Source: an uncultured Oscillospiraceae bacterium (GTDB taxonomy: Bacteria > Bacillota > Clostridia > UBA1212 > UBA1255). Taken from it: a stretch of DNA of 8,943 nucleotides. Shown one piece after another: positions 1 to 5,962 of the stretch. The DNA is taken from NCBI GenBank assembly GCA_902462635.1, contig CABQCN010000030.1, positions 1-8,943 on the forward strand, written 5' to 3'. Both the position numbers and the translations under genes were made by a program. The notes beneath the pieces were generated by a model, which saw only the letters and a list, made by a program, of their open reading frames with translations, ran no database searches and was not told the DNA's origin. How positions within the stretch are numbered: the stretch's first letter is position 1; the number at the start of each line of letters is the position of its first letter.

Positions 1-1047
1 CTCTATCGCCGCTCGTTCCGTCAGCCCCGTCCTGCCGCAATTGAGTCCCGGCAGTTTTACCGCGCCGGTGCCCAGCACCCCTGGGTATGTTTTCTGCCTT
101 CCCGTGACCGTCTGCGCGAGCGTCCTTCCCTCCAGGTTTGCGCTGGATCCCATCGGCGACCAGAAAGCCGCGCCCGTAATGCGGTTCGTAACCATGGCGC
201 AATCTCCGGCGGCGTAAATATCTTTGATGTTCGTCTCGAGATATCGATTCGTCAGAATTGTTCCTTTATACAGCTCGATTCCGCTTCCTTCCAGGAATTC
301 CGTATTGGGCCGGATCCCTACGGAGAGGATCACGATTCCCGCCGCAAGCGTCCCCGCTGATGTTTTCACGGCAGTAACGGCATCTTCTCCAAGAATTTCT
401 TCGGCTTTTGTTCCGGCGATGACCCGGATTCCGTTTTTCTGAAGATGTTTTTTCACATAACCGGCCATCTCAGGATCCAGTACGTTCGGAAGGATCTGCG
501 GTGCGAAATCTATTACGGTTACATCGATCCCCTGTTCCCGCAGATTGTCGGCAGCCTCCAGCCCAATAAAGCCGCCGCCGATAACGACAGCTTTTCTGAT
601 GTTCCGTTCCCGGATATAGGTTCTCGCCTGAATCGCGTCTTCCGGGACGCGCAGTTTGAAGACCCCTTCCAGAGAAGCGCCTTTCAGGGGAGGGACGATG
701 GAGGAAGCGCCTGTAGCAACGACGAGTTTATCATACGGATAAAATTCGGTTTCGTTTGTAATCAGGTTCTCGGCAGTAACCATCTTCTTTCCGCTGTCTA
801 CGGAAACGGCCTGTCTCGCGGTCAAAACGCGAACGCCGGTCAGCGCTTCAAACTTTTGCGGCGTATTTACAATCAGGTCTTCTTTTTCTGCAATAAGTCC
901 GCCGATGTAATATGGCAGACCGCACCCGGCGTACGAAATTTCCCGGTCTTTTGTAATCAAGGTTACAGCTGCGCTTCTGTCCATGCGTTTCAATTTTGCC
1001 GCCGCTTTCGTTCCGGCCGCAACGCCGCCGATAATCAATATATTCAT
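1..1047 (-). CDS. CoA-disulfide reductase / NADH oxidase-like FAD-dependent oxidoreductase, 3' end outside window
   Basis: The first 349 residues are in the window and the frame is still open at base 1. They form a two-dinucleotide-domain flavoprotein of the pyridine nucleotide-disulfide oxidoreductase class II group. The N-terminal FAD-binding motif IIGGVAAG is at residues 5-12. A single redox cysteine, Cys42, sits in SYAGCGLPYYIGG. The NAD(P)H-binding motif VVIGGGFIG is at about 154-162, and the second FAD motif IYAAGDC at 277-283. One active-site cysteine, not a CxxxxC pair, is the pattern of CoA-disulfide reductase, NADH oxidase and NADH polysulfide reductase. These use NAD(P)H to reduce CoA disulfides, polysulfide or oxygen in the cytoplasm. 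The C-terminal half that would separate them (dimerisation tyrosines, a possible rhodanese domain) is missing. The start ATG has AAAGGA 8 bases upstream. It is the last visible gene of the DUF134 operon, 27 bases after the NifX-like gene. Confidence 0.9.
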   Translation of the reverse strand, partial: MNILIIGGVAAGTKAAAKLKRMDRSAAVTLITKDREISYAGCGLPYYIGGLIAEKEDLIVNTPQKFEALTGVRVLTARQAVSVDSGKKMVTAENLITNETEFYPYDKLVVATGASSIVPPLKGASLEGVFKLRVPEDAIQARTYIRERNIRKAVVIGGGFIGLEAADNLREQGIDVTVIDFAPQILPNVLDPEMAGYVKKHLQKNGIRVIAGTKAEEILGEDAVTAVKTSAGTLAAGIVILSVGIRPNTEFLEGSGIELYKGTILTNRYLETNIKDIYAAGDCAMVTNRITGAAFWSPMGSSANLEGRTLAQTVTGRQKTYPGVLGTGAVKLPGLNCGRTGLTERAAIE

Positions 1048-1074
1048 AAAAAATATCCTTTCTGCTCGTCTTAA

Positions 1075-1455
1075 TCAATGCGTTTTGCAAGATCCGCTCC
1101 CGCAATGCCCGTGCCCGCCTTCCTGTCCGCCGCACGTTACGTTTTCCGAATAAAGAAGCGTATCGTTTAAAAAAGCTTCCGCCGCATCGTCCGCCTTCCC
1201 GGAAACGCCTGCGAAAACACGGATCCCCGCGTCGGCCAAAGCATGTTTCGCGCCGCCGCCGATTCCGCCGCAGATCAGCATCTCGACACCGTTATTTTGC
1301 AGCAACCCTGCCAGCGCACCATGCCCCTGCCCATTCGCGTCTAAAATTTCCATTTTCGTTACTTTGCCATCGGAAATTTCATAAATTTTAAATTGCTCCG
1401 TATGCCCAAAATGACCGAAAATCTCTCCGTTTTCATATGTAATTGCTAATTTCAT
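1075..1455 (-). CDS. NifX/NifB C-terminal-like protein (dinitrogenase iron-molybdenum cofactor family, PF02579)
   Basis: A 126-residue soluble protein of the family that holds iron-sulfur or iron-molybdenum cluster precursors. Family marks visible are GHFGHTEQF at residues 14-22, the GQGHGALAGLL segment at 42-52 and the glycine-rich CGGIGGGAKHAL at 62-73. The tail after residue 107 is rich in Gly, Cys and His (Cys108, His115, His117, Cys118, Cys123, His126) and looks like an extra metal-binding end. No nitrogenase genes are seen, so a role in nitrogen fixation is not supported. Stand-alone members are common in anaerobes next to DUF134 genes, but their function is largely unknown. I chose the ATG at 1455, preceded by GGAGGG 7 bases upstream. 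A longer frame to 1536 would run into the upstream gene and has no such site. Spacing of 16 bases from the DUF134 gene supports one operon. Confidence 0.88.
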   Translation of the reverse strand: MKLAITYENGEIFGHFGHTEQFKIYEISDGKVTKMEILDANGQGHGALAGLLQNNGVEMLICGGIGGGAKHALADAGIRVFAGVSGKADDAAEAFLNDTLLYSENVTCGGQEGGHGHCGSGSCKTH

Positions 1456-1471
1456 GATAAACCCTCCATTG

Positions 1472-1834
1472 TTAAAATTTTTCTTTTCTATGACAGCAGT
1501 GCGGTTCGTTGACGCACTCCGGGCGGATTTTTTCACAAATCGTAATTTCTCCGCCTGTAATTACCAATTTTTTCCCCAGAACCAGCATTTCCGTAATTTT
1601 CTTTCTCGCGATTTCATACATCCTGGCGATTGTGGTGCGCGCTACATTCATCCGCTTCGCGCACTTTTCCTGTGAGAATCCCATATAATCGATCAGACGA
1701 AGCACCTCGTATTCGTCGATCCCAAGCCGAACGATTTTATCGGGATCCCATTCCTTTCCCTCGCCGGTCAGCGCGCCAAATTCCGTAAACTCCGGCATGG
1801 AACAGATACATCTGCATTTACATGGTCTTGCCAT
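1472..1834 (-). CDS. DUF134 family DNA-binding protein (sigma-70 region 4-like helix-turn-helix)
   Basis: A 120-residue protein starting MARPCKCRCIC, the typical N-terminus of DUF134 proteins. A conserved DEYEVLRLIDY segment (40-50) leads into a helix-turn-helix at about 51-80 (SQEKCAKRMNVARTTIARMY). It very probably binds DNA and is likely the local regulator, since it is the first gene of the operon with NifX-like and CoA-disulfide-reductase-like proteins. Nine cysteines are unusual for a small regulator: 5, 7, 9, 11, 58, 100, 107, 113 and 114. The N-terminal CxCxCxC and C-terminal Cys/His group could bind a metal or cluster, which is inference. The ATG at 1834 was chosen because GGGAGGTG lies 5 bases upstream and it gives the family's usual MARP start. 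An earlier in-frame start at 1861 would overlap the -10 region. Confidence 0.88.
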   Translation of the reverse strand: MARPCKCRCICSMPEFTEFGALTGEGKEWDPDKIVRLGIDEYEVLRLIDYMGFSQEKCAKRMNVARTTIARMYEIARKKITEMLVLGKKLVITGGEITICEKIRPECVNEPHCCHRKEKF

Positions 1835-1866
1835 TCGACACCTCCCTAAAGAATGAAGCAATATGA

Positions 1867-1894
1867 ATTATACTCGGTTATTGGAATATGTCAA
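1867..1894 (-). promoter_or_regulatory. Promoter of the DUF134 operon
   Basis: Read on the minus strand, a perfect -35 TTGACA (1889-1894) and a perfect -10 TATAAT (1867-1872) are separated by 16 bases. This is a consensus housekeeping sigma-factor promoter. The predicted transcript start is near 1860, leaving about 25 bases of leader that contains the strong ribosome binding site of the DUF134 gene. Confidence 0.85.
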
Positions 1895-1897
1895 TAA
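1878..1897. promoter_or_regulatory. Candidate operator palindrome over the -35 box
   Basis: A 20-base imperfect palindrome, TTATTG-N2-ATAT-N2-CAATAA, has 16 of 20 symmetric positions and covers the whole -35 hexamer of the DUF134 promoter. A bound regulator would block RNA polymerase. Autoregulation by the DUF134 protein is the simplest guess, but nothing in the sequence identifies the binder. Confidence 0.45.
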
Positions 1898-2058
1898 AAA
1901 AGAATATCAACATTGCGTTTGACCCGGATACCTTTTAAATCCTTATGCGCACGAACGATTCGTACAAAAAGCAAGATGAAAAATGGGCGGATAAAATCGT
2001 TTTTATGTATACTCTCCTAAAATAAGTGTACAGATAGAAGGCGGATGTATTGTCACCA

Positions 2059-3462
2059 TTAGGCGCCTCTGTTTCCATCCTCATTTTCCCGATCCTTTTT
2101 TCCCCGGGAGCCGGAATTCGGTTCCCCGTTTTCCGCGAATCCCTCCGTACTTTCTTTCTCGAATAAAGTTTTCACCGTTTTACAGAGTATTTCCAAATCG
2201 AGTAAAATACGGTAATTCTGGATATACATCAAATCGAGTTTCAGCTTGTCGTACGGTGTCGTGTTATATTTTCCGTAAACCTGCGCGTAGCCAGTCAATC
2301 CTGCTTTTACTTTCTCACGGTATCTGAATTCCGGAATCTCCTCTGTATATTTTTGGACATGCTCAACCCGCTCGGGCCGCGGTCCCACGATACTCATGTC
2401 ACCTTTTAAAATATTAAATAGCTGCGGCAGTTCGTCGATGCGTATCTTCCGGAGCACCTTGCCTACCCGCGTAACCCTGGGATCGTTGTCTACCGCAGGT
2501 ATTACGGCGCCTTCCTTCTCCGCATCTACGATCATACTTCTGAATTTTAAAATCGAAAAAATCTTTCCGTCTTTCGTGCAGCGGTCCTGTCTGAAAAATA
2601 CGGGGCCTTTATCGTCTAATTTAATTGCGATCGCAATGATTCCCATAAAAGGCGACAATATTATAATAAAAAGCAGGGAGATCAAAATGTCGAAAAACCG
2701 TTTTACAAAACGCTGCTCCACTGTCAGGCCGCTGTTTCGGGAGAGGAGGAGCGGCGTATCAAAAAGGTGGAGATCTTCGGAACTCCGCACGATGATATCG
2801 GAAACTTTAGGCGTCGTATACGTCCTGATAGAGCAGTCGTAACAATATTTTAAAATCTTATTTCTGATTTCGGAAGGTACGTCGCATATGATGACGCCTT
2901 CATACGCATGGGTCTTCGCATATATTTTATCGAGGCCCTCCGATATGTGGATCCGTTCCGAAACATAAAAGCAGTCGCTGCGCGTATTGAATTTATCCAT
3001 TAAACTATGCGACCAGCGTTCCCCGTATACCAGCAGCACATGACGCGGCGGATATATTTTTCTATAAAGAAATAAAGAAAGAGGACTCCAGAAAGAAATT
3101 ACAACGATTTCCGCCAGCGTCATCAAAAGAAGCGGCACAACGGTGTAAAAATGTTTTGTCAGTAATACGATCTGCAGATAGATCAAAATGTTTGCGCAGA
3201 TACTGATCAAAGATTGCGCATATATCATATTGAAATTACGGAGATATCCGATCTTAAGGCCGCCGAATATTGCGGTAAAAACACACAGCACGACGCCGTA
3301 TACGCCTACCATCATCCAATGTCCCAATCTGGCATAGGAAATCTCCATCAATTCGCTGTAATATTCCAGCCAGACATATTTATACATGAACATTTCCGCA
3401 GCAAAAAGCACCGCTATGAGAAATAAGCGGAACAGTCTTTTATATTGTTCATAATTCTTCAT
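2059..3462 (-). CDS. Polyprenyl-phosphate sugar-1-phosphate transferase (WbaP/EpsL/CpsE-type, exopolysaccharide initiation)
   Basis: A 467-residue membrane enzyme of the polyprenyl glycosylphosphotransferase family. It moves a sugar-1-phosphate from a nucleotide sugar to undecaprenyl phosphate, the first step of exopolysaccharide, capsule or cell-wall glycan assembly. The N-terminal 130 residues hold about four membrane helices, followed by a degenerate Rossmann-like domain (about 140-230). The catalytic domain begins with the membrane re-entrant segment after RFVKRFFD (about 251-258). It contains FRQDRCTKDGKIFSILKFRSM, the catalytic Asp343-Glu344 in RIDELPQL, GPRPER (360-365) and AGLTGYAQV. 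The last 30 residues are a hydrophilic charged tail. I start at ATG 3462, with GGAG 9 bases upstream. An in-frame TTG at 3477 with GGGAG only 3 bases away is the alternative. No other glycan genes are in view, so the sugar and polymer cannot be named. Confidence 0.93.
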   Translation of the reverse strand: MKNYEQYKRLFRLFLIAVLFAAEMFMYKYVWLEYYSELMEISYARLGHWMMVGVYGVVLCVFTAIFGGLKIGYLRNFNMIYAQSLISICANILIYLQIVLLTKHFYTVVPLLLMTLAEIVVISFWSPLSLFLYRKIYPPRHVLLVYGERWSHSLMDKFNTRSDCFYVSERIHISEGLDKIYAKTHAYEGVIICDVPSEIRNKILKYCYDCSIRTYTTPKVSDIIVRSSEDLHLFDTPLLLSRNSGLTVEQRFVKRFFDILISLLFIIILSPFMGIIAIAIKLDDKGPVFFRQDRCTKDGKIFSILKFRSMIVDAEKEGAVIPAVDNDPRVTRVGKVLRKIRIDELPQLFNILKGDMSIVGPRPERVEHVQKYTEEIPEFRYREKVKAGLTGYAQVYGKYNTTPYDKLKLDLMYIQNYRILLDLEILCKTVKTLFEKESTEGFAENGEPNSGSRGKKDRENEDGNRGA

Positions 3463-3477
3463 TTGTACCAACTCCAA

Positions 3478-3494
3478 TATCTCCCTTGGAGATA
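3478..3494 (-). promoter_or_regulatory. Small hairpin in the leader of the sugar transferase gene
   Basis: TATCTCC and GGAGATA form a perfect 7-bp stem with a 3-base loop, 15 bases before the ATG. The downstream arm in the transcript contains the GGGAG that would serve the alternative TTG start, so folding would hide it and favour the ATG. It may also tune translation. The stem is short, so chance is possible. Confidence 0.4.
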
Positions 3495-3529
3495 ATCTTT
3501 CTCATTCAAATATTTTTACCGACCTGTGA

Positions 3530-3558
3530 AGTATAGCATTATTGCAAATAAATGACAA
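3530..3558 (-). promoter_or_regulatory. Promoter of the sugar transferase gene
   Basis: On the minus strand, -35 TTGTCA (3553-3558) and -10 TATACT (3530-3535) have the ideal 17-base spacer. Each hexamer differs from consensus at one position. The promoter lies just after the stop of the HAD phosphatase gene, so the transferase need not depend on read-through. The leader is about 60 bases. Confidence 0.75.
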
Positions 3559-3567
3559 CTCAGGGCG

Positions 3568-4428
3568 TCATTTCCAGCCGCCTTCTTCGCTTTTTAGTAT
3601 TTGATAAACATCTTTGATGCTTTGAAATACATAGGTCGGCTTCTGATTCTCCGGCGTATTCCGGATCTCTTCCATTGTCGCTTCGCCTGTTAAAACACAA
3701 ATCGATTGCACGCCGGCATTTACTGCAGATAAAATATCGGTGTTCAGACGGTCTCCGATTACGGCAACACGCTGCGGATCATAACCATATTTTTCGATAA
3801 TTACCTGAATCATACAAGGATTCGGTTTCCCTGCGATAAAAGAAGGCCGTTTCCCGGTTGCGCTTTGGATACATTCCATAAAGGATCCGGCGTCAGGAAC
3901 GGAGCGGCCCGGGCGCACCGGACAGACAAGATCGGGATGTGTTGCCCAATATTCCACGCCATCCGTAATATAATCACATGCGATACGGAGTTTTTCATAG
4001 GTCAGCGTCGTATCGAACGCTAAAACAACAAAATCCGGACGTCTATCCGCTTCGGTATGATATTCCTTGATTAGTGTAAACCCGTTTTCCGATAAATATT
4101 CTTCCAAAACGGGCGTGCCAAGCAAAAAGAGCGACGCACCCGCATGCTTTTTATTTAAATGATAAATCAGTGCATTTACAGACGTAAAGAAATCCTCCTC
4201 TCCGGCCTGAATTCCCAGATGCGCGAGCTTCTCTACATATTGTATCGTTGCCTTTGAAGAATTATTCGTGATATACATTACTCTTTTATTTTGTTTCTTT
4301 AGTATTTTTAAAAAGTCAAGCGTACCGTCAATGATCGTGTCGCCTAAATATATCGTTCCGTCCATGTCCAGTAAAAAGCAATCGATATTTTTAATTCCCG
4401 CAAGATTTCCGGTATTGTATGAGTCCAC
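3568..4428 (-). CDS. HAD superfamily IIA (NagD/AraL-like) sugar-phosphate phosphatase
   Basis: A 286-residue cytoplasmic hydrolase with all four HAD motifs. Motif I is LLDMDGTIYLG, with nucleophile Asp21 and acid/base Asp23. Motif II is ITNNSS (53-58), motif III is Lys201 in AGKPNP, and motif IV is GDRLNTD (225-231). The long insert between motifs II and III is the class IIA cap of NagD, AraL and 4-nitrophenylphosphatase relatives, which remove phosphate from sugar or glycerol phosphates. The true substrate cannot be read from sequence. Start choice: GTG at 4428 has GGAGG 7 bases upstream. The longer frame from ATG 4461 is rejected because it would include that site and the -10 box. The gene is divergent from the hemolysin III-like gene, and the sugar transferase downstream has its own promoter. 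Confidence 0.92.
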   Translation of the reverse strand: MDSYNTGNLAGIKNIDCFLLDMDGTIYLGDTIIDGTLDFLKILKKQNKRVMYITNNSSKATIQYVEKLAHLGIQAGEEDFFTSVNALIYHLNKKHAGASLFLLGTPVLEEYLSENGFTLIKEYHTEADRRPDFVVLAFDTTLTYEKLRIACDYITDGVEYWATHPDLVCPVRPGRSVPDAGSFMECIQSATGKRPSFIAGKPNPCMIQVIIEKYGYDPQRVAVIGDRLNTDILSAVNAGVQSICVLTGEATMEEIRNTPENQKPTYVFQSIKDVYQILKSEEGGWK

Positions 4429-4447
4429 AAAATCGCCTCCGCACGGG

Positions 4448-4456
4448 ATTATATCA
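4448..4456 (-). promoter_or_regulatory. Extended -10 promoter of the HAD phosphatase gene
   Basis: On the minus strand, TGATATAAT (TGN plus a perfect TATAAT) stands 19 bases before the GTG start. No good -35 is found at 16-18 bases, which an extended -10 tolerates. The leader would be only about a dozen bases, just enough to hold GGAGG. Confidence 0.6.
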
Positions 4457-4469
4457 TACAATCCAAAAC

Positions 4470-4480
4470 TTTACAGTAAA
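4470..4480. promoter_or_regulatory. Candidate operator between divergent promoters
   Basis: The 11-base palindrome TTTACAGTAAA (5-bp arms, one central base) lies where the -35 contacts of the phosphatase promoter would be. It is 5 bases upstream of the -35 of the hemolysin III-like gene. One bound protein could affect both promoters. It is short and in AT-rich DNA, so chance is possible. Confidence 0.3.
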
Positions 4481-4485
4481 ATATT

Positions 4486-4514
4486 TTGCCCGGCTGCCGA
4501 TTCTGTTGTATAAT
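4486..4514 (+). promoter_or_regulatory. Promoter of the hemolysin III-like gene
   Basis: -35 TTGCCC (4486-4491) and a perfect -10 TATAAT (4509-4514) are separated by 17 bases. Transcription would start near 4521, giving a leader of about 30 bases before the ATG at 4551. Confidence 0.65.
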
Positions 4515-4550
4515 TAATTCGCTTATATCAGCACAGATCAGGAGAGAAGG

Positions 4551-5258
4551 ATGAAACAAACACCGATCAGGGAAAGCGAATTACCTGAATATACAAAAAG
4601 AGAAGAAATATTCAATATGGTTTCGCATATCGTCGGCGGCGCTCTGGCAATCGCTGCATTCGTATTATGTGTGATAATGGCAGCCATACATAAAAACACC
4701 TGGGGCGTGGTCAGCGGTGCAATTTACGGTGCTTCTCTGATTATTTTATACACGATGTCCAGCTTGTATCACGGACTGCCGCGTGGTACCGCAAAGCGTG
4801 TTTTCCGCATAATAGACCACTGCTCGATCTTTTTATTGATTGCAGGAACCTATACGCCGTATATGCTCGGCGCGTTGCGGAACTATCGTCCGGGGCTGGC
4901 CTGGACAATTTTTGGCGTGATTTGGGGCGCGGCTGTGGTCGGCGTCATCTTGAATTCTATTAATTTAAAAAAATTCAAACTGTTCTCTATGATCTGCTAT
5001 ATCGCCATGGGCTGGTGTATCGTAACGGTTCTGCGTCCGATGATACAATATTTTGCGCCTGGTTACCTGATACTGCTTTATTCCGGCGGTATTGCATATA
5101 CAACAGGCGCAGTGTTGTACGGGATCAGCAAAAAGAAAAATATCCGCTATATGCATTCTGTTTTTCATCTCTTTGTGCTTGCCGGCAGCATACTACATTT
5201 TTTTAGTTATTATACATCATGTGAAATATCTACAAGCTATTCCACAAGATTTTTATAG
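4551..5258 (+). CDS. Hemolysin III family (PAQR/YqfA-like) integral membrane protein
   Basis: A 235-residue membrane protein with about seven hydrophobic helices between residues 25 and 219. The metal-site residues of the HlyIII/PAQR superfamily are present: Ser70-x3-His74 (SSLYHG), Asp89-His90 in IIDHCSIFLLIAGTYTPY, and His202-x3-His206 in MHSVFHLFVLAGSILHF. Related eukaryotic receptors are zinc-dependent ceramidase-like enzymes. The bacterial role is unclear, and the name hemolysin is historical, not evidence of toxicity here. The start ATG has AGGAG 7 bases upstream. The C-terminal tail after LHFF (about residues 219-235, YYTSCEISTSY...) is polar, unlike the hydrophobic end I would expect. 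It is encoded where the DnaA-box-like cluster begins, so the gene's 3' end may have been replaced or extended. Confidence 0.92.
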   Translation: MKQTPIRESELPEYTKREEIFNMVSHIVGGALAIAAFVLCVIMAAIHKNTWGVVSGAIYGASLIILYTMSSLYHGLPRGTAKRVFRIIDHCSIFLLIAGTYTPYMLGALRNYRPGLAWTIFGVIWGAAVVGVILNSINLKKFKLFSMICYIAMGWCIVTVLRPMIQYFAPGYLILLYSGGIAYTTGAVLYGISKKKNIRYMHSVFHLFVLAGSILHFFSYYTSCEISTSYSTRFL

Positions 5259-5282
5259 CTTTTCCACAAGCCGGACCCATTT

Positions 5283-5317
5283 ATCCACAGATTTTCTGTG
5301 GATTACTTTTTATTTTT
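5283..5317 (+). terminator. Possible terminator of the hemolysin III-like gene
   Basis: ATCCACAG (5283-5290) and CTGTGGAT (5296-5303) form an 8-bp perfect stem with a 5-base loop, followed by a broken T-rich run (TACTTTTTATTTTT). It starts 25 bases after the stop codon. The arms are also an inverted pair of DnaA-like boxes, so the hairpin may be a by-product of box arrangement or serve both purposes. Confidence 0.45.
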
Positions 5318-5390
5318 ACTTATATTTAGCATGTTTTTACAATTCTACATGTGAATAAGTACCTTTAAATACTCCACAGTGTCTCCCTAG

Positions 5391-5414
5391 TTATCCACAA
5401 AGAGCTGTGGATAA
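5391..5414. repeat. Inverted pair of perfect DnaA boxes
   Basis: TTATCCACA and its exact reverse complement are separated by 6 bases, giving a 9-bp perfect inverted repeat that ends 5 bases from the stop codon of the last pilus-operon gene. Neither strand has a following T-run, so it is a poor intrinsic terminator. This favours a protein-binding role. Confidence 0.6.
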
Positions 5415-5419
5415 TCAGG

Positions 5420-5947
5420 TTATTCCAGAATAAAACCAGATAAAAAAACCTTATTGTCCTGAGTACAAACGATAAAAACAGTATTTTCGCCTAGCTTATT
5501 AAACAATTCTTCCGTTAAGTAATCGTTTGTATCTTCCGATGCAATATTGATTTCCAGTCGTTTCGAAACGTCTTGTAGTAAGAATAACATCATATTATTA
5601 ATTGTATTGATTTTATTCCGCTCGTCCATATCCTTCGATCCGATTCGCCAGGTTAAATTCCCCCCATCCGTTTTCAAGACATTAATGCTATTTTTATAAG
5701 AAAAAATACAGCCTGCTATTTCCCCGGAAGGATTCCGTGCCTTGATCTGCTGAAAAAACGCAGCTTCATCGATGCGCAGTCCCAACTCCGGATCCTTTTC
5801 GATATGGTTGATCACTTCTCTCCCGAGCAGGTTTAAATTCTGTTTTAAAATTCTGTAGTTCTGCTGCTCTCCAAGAGAAACGACGGAGGAAACAAAAACA
5901 CCGGCAAATAAAAACACAGAAACAAAAAAACCAATCAGCTGTTGCAT
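5420..5947 (-). CDS. Small membrane-anchored protein of the Tad-like operon (175 aa, unrecognised)
   Basis: I do not recognise the family. One hydrophobic helix (about residues 4-26) is followed by an amphipathic, polar stretch (SLGEQQNYRILKQNLNLLGR) and a mixed soluble domain, the layout of a minor pilin-like or assembly protein facing outside. Two internal cysteines (about 80 and 160) could pair outside the cell. It is the last gene of the Tad-like operon, 15 bases after the preceding gene. Two adjacent ATGs are possible. I take the second (5947) because GGAG is 7 bases away, against 4 for the first (5950). The stop TAA lies 5 bases from the DnaA-box-like cluster, and no clear terminator follows. 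Confidence 0.78.
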   Translation of the reverse strand: MQQLIGFFVSVFLFAGVFVSSVVSLGEQQNYRILKQNLNLLGREVINHIEKDPELGLRIDEAAFFQQIKARNPSGEIAGCIFSYKNSINVLKTDGGNLTWRIGSKDMDERNKINTINNMMLFLLQDVSKRLEINIASEDTNDYLTEELFNKLGENTVFIVCTQDNKVFLSGFILE

Positions 5948-5962
5948 CATCCTGCTCCTTTT

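Larger units (their letters stand above)
5220..5414. other. DnaA-box-like cluster with AT-rich core (origin-like or DnaA-titration site)
   Basis: Exact TTATCCACA occurs at 5281-5289 (+), 5391-5399 (+) and 5406-5414 (-). TTATTCACA is at 5350-5358 (-) and TTTTCCACA at 5260-5268 (+), both fitting the relaxed TTWTNCACA consensus. A one-mismatch copy is at 5297-5305 (-), and two-mismatch copies are at 5220 (-), 5238 (+) and 5370 (+). Starts in the left group are 5238, 5260, 5281, 5297 (steps 22, 21, 16); in the right group 5350, 5370, 5391, 5406 (steps 20, 21, 15). Steps of about two helical turns suggest cooperative binding on one DNA face. Between the groups, 5303-5349 is strongly AT-rich and could be an unwinding region. 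The cluster lies between convergent genes, so it is unlikely to be an ordinary promoter operator. No dnaA, dnaN, rpmH or rep gene is in the window, so origin function is unproven. Confidence 0.75.

Noticed and set aside
445..1074. Long open frame of 209 codons on the plus strand
   Set aside because: It lies antisense to the clearly conserved flavoprotein gene, has no family features, and is explained by the GC-rich codon pattern of that gene.
1075..1455. Nitrogen-fixation gene
   Set aside because: Only the small cofactor-carrier-like domain is present, with no nitrogenase or nif genes nearby. Stand-alone members are common in non-fixing anaerobes.
1834..1840. TGTCGAA (minus strand), matching a Spo0A box
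   Set aside because: It overlaps the start codon and ribosome site of the DUF134 gene, downstream of the promoter, and is a single 7-base match, so chance is likely.
2061..2068. Palindrome AGGCGCCT at the end of the sugar transferase gene
   Set aside because: It is an 8-base palindrome without loop or T-run, overlaps coding sequence, and has no supporting context.
2396..2842. Open frame of 148 codons on the plus strand
   Set aside because: It is antisense to the catalytic domain of the sugar transferase, with no ribosome site or recognisable motif.
4551..5258. Toxin or hemolysin activity suggested by the family name
   Set aside because: The sequence shows a PAQR-like metal-site membrane protein. 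Nothing indicates secretion or cell lysis.
5391..5414. Intrinsic terminator of the Tad-like operon
   Set aside because: The 9-bp stem is well placed, but no T-run follows on the minus strand, and the arms are exact DnaA boxes.
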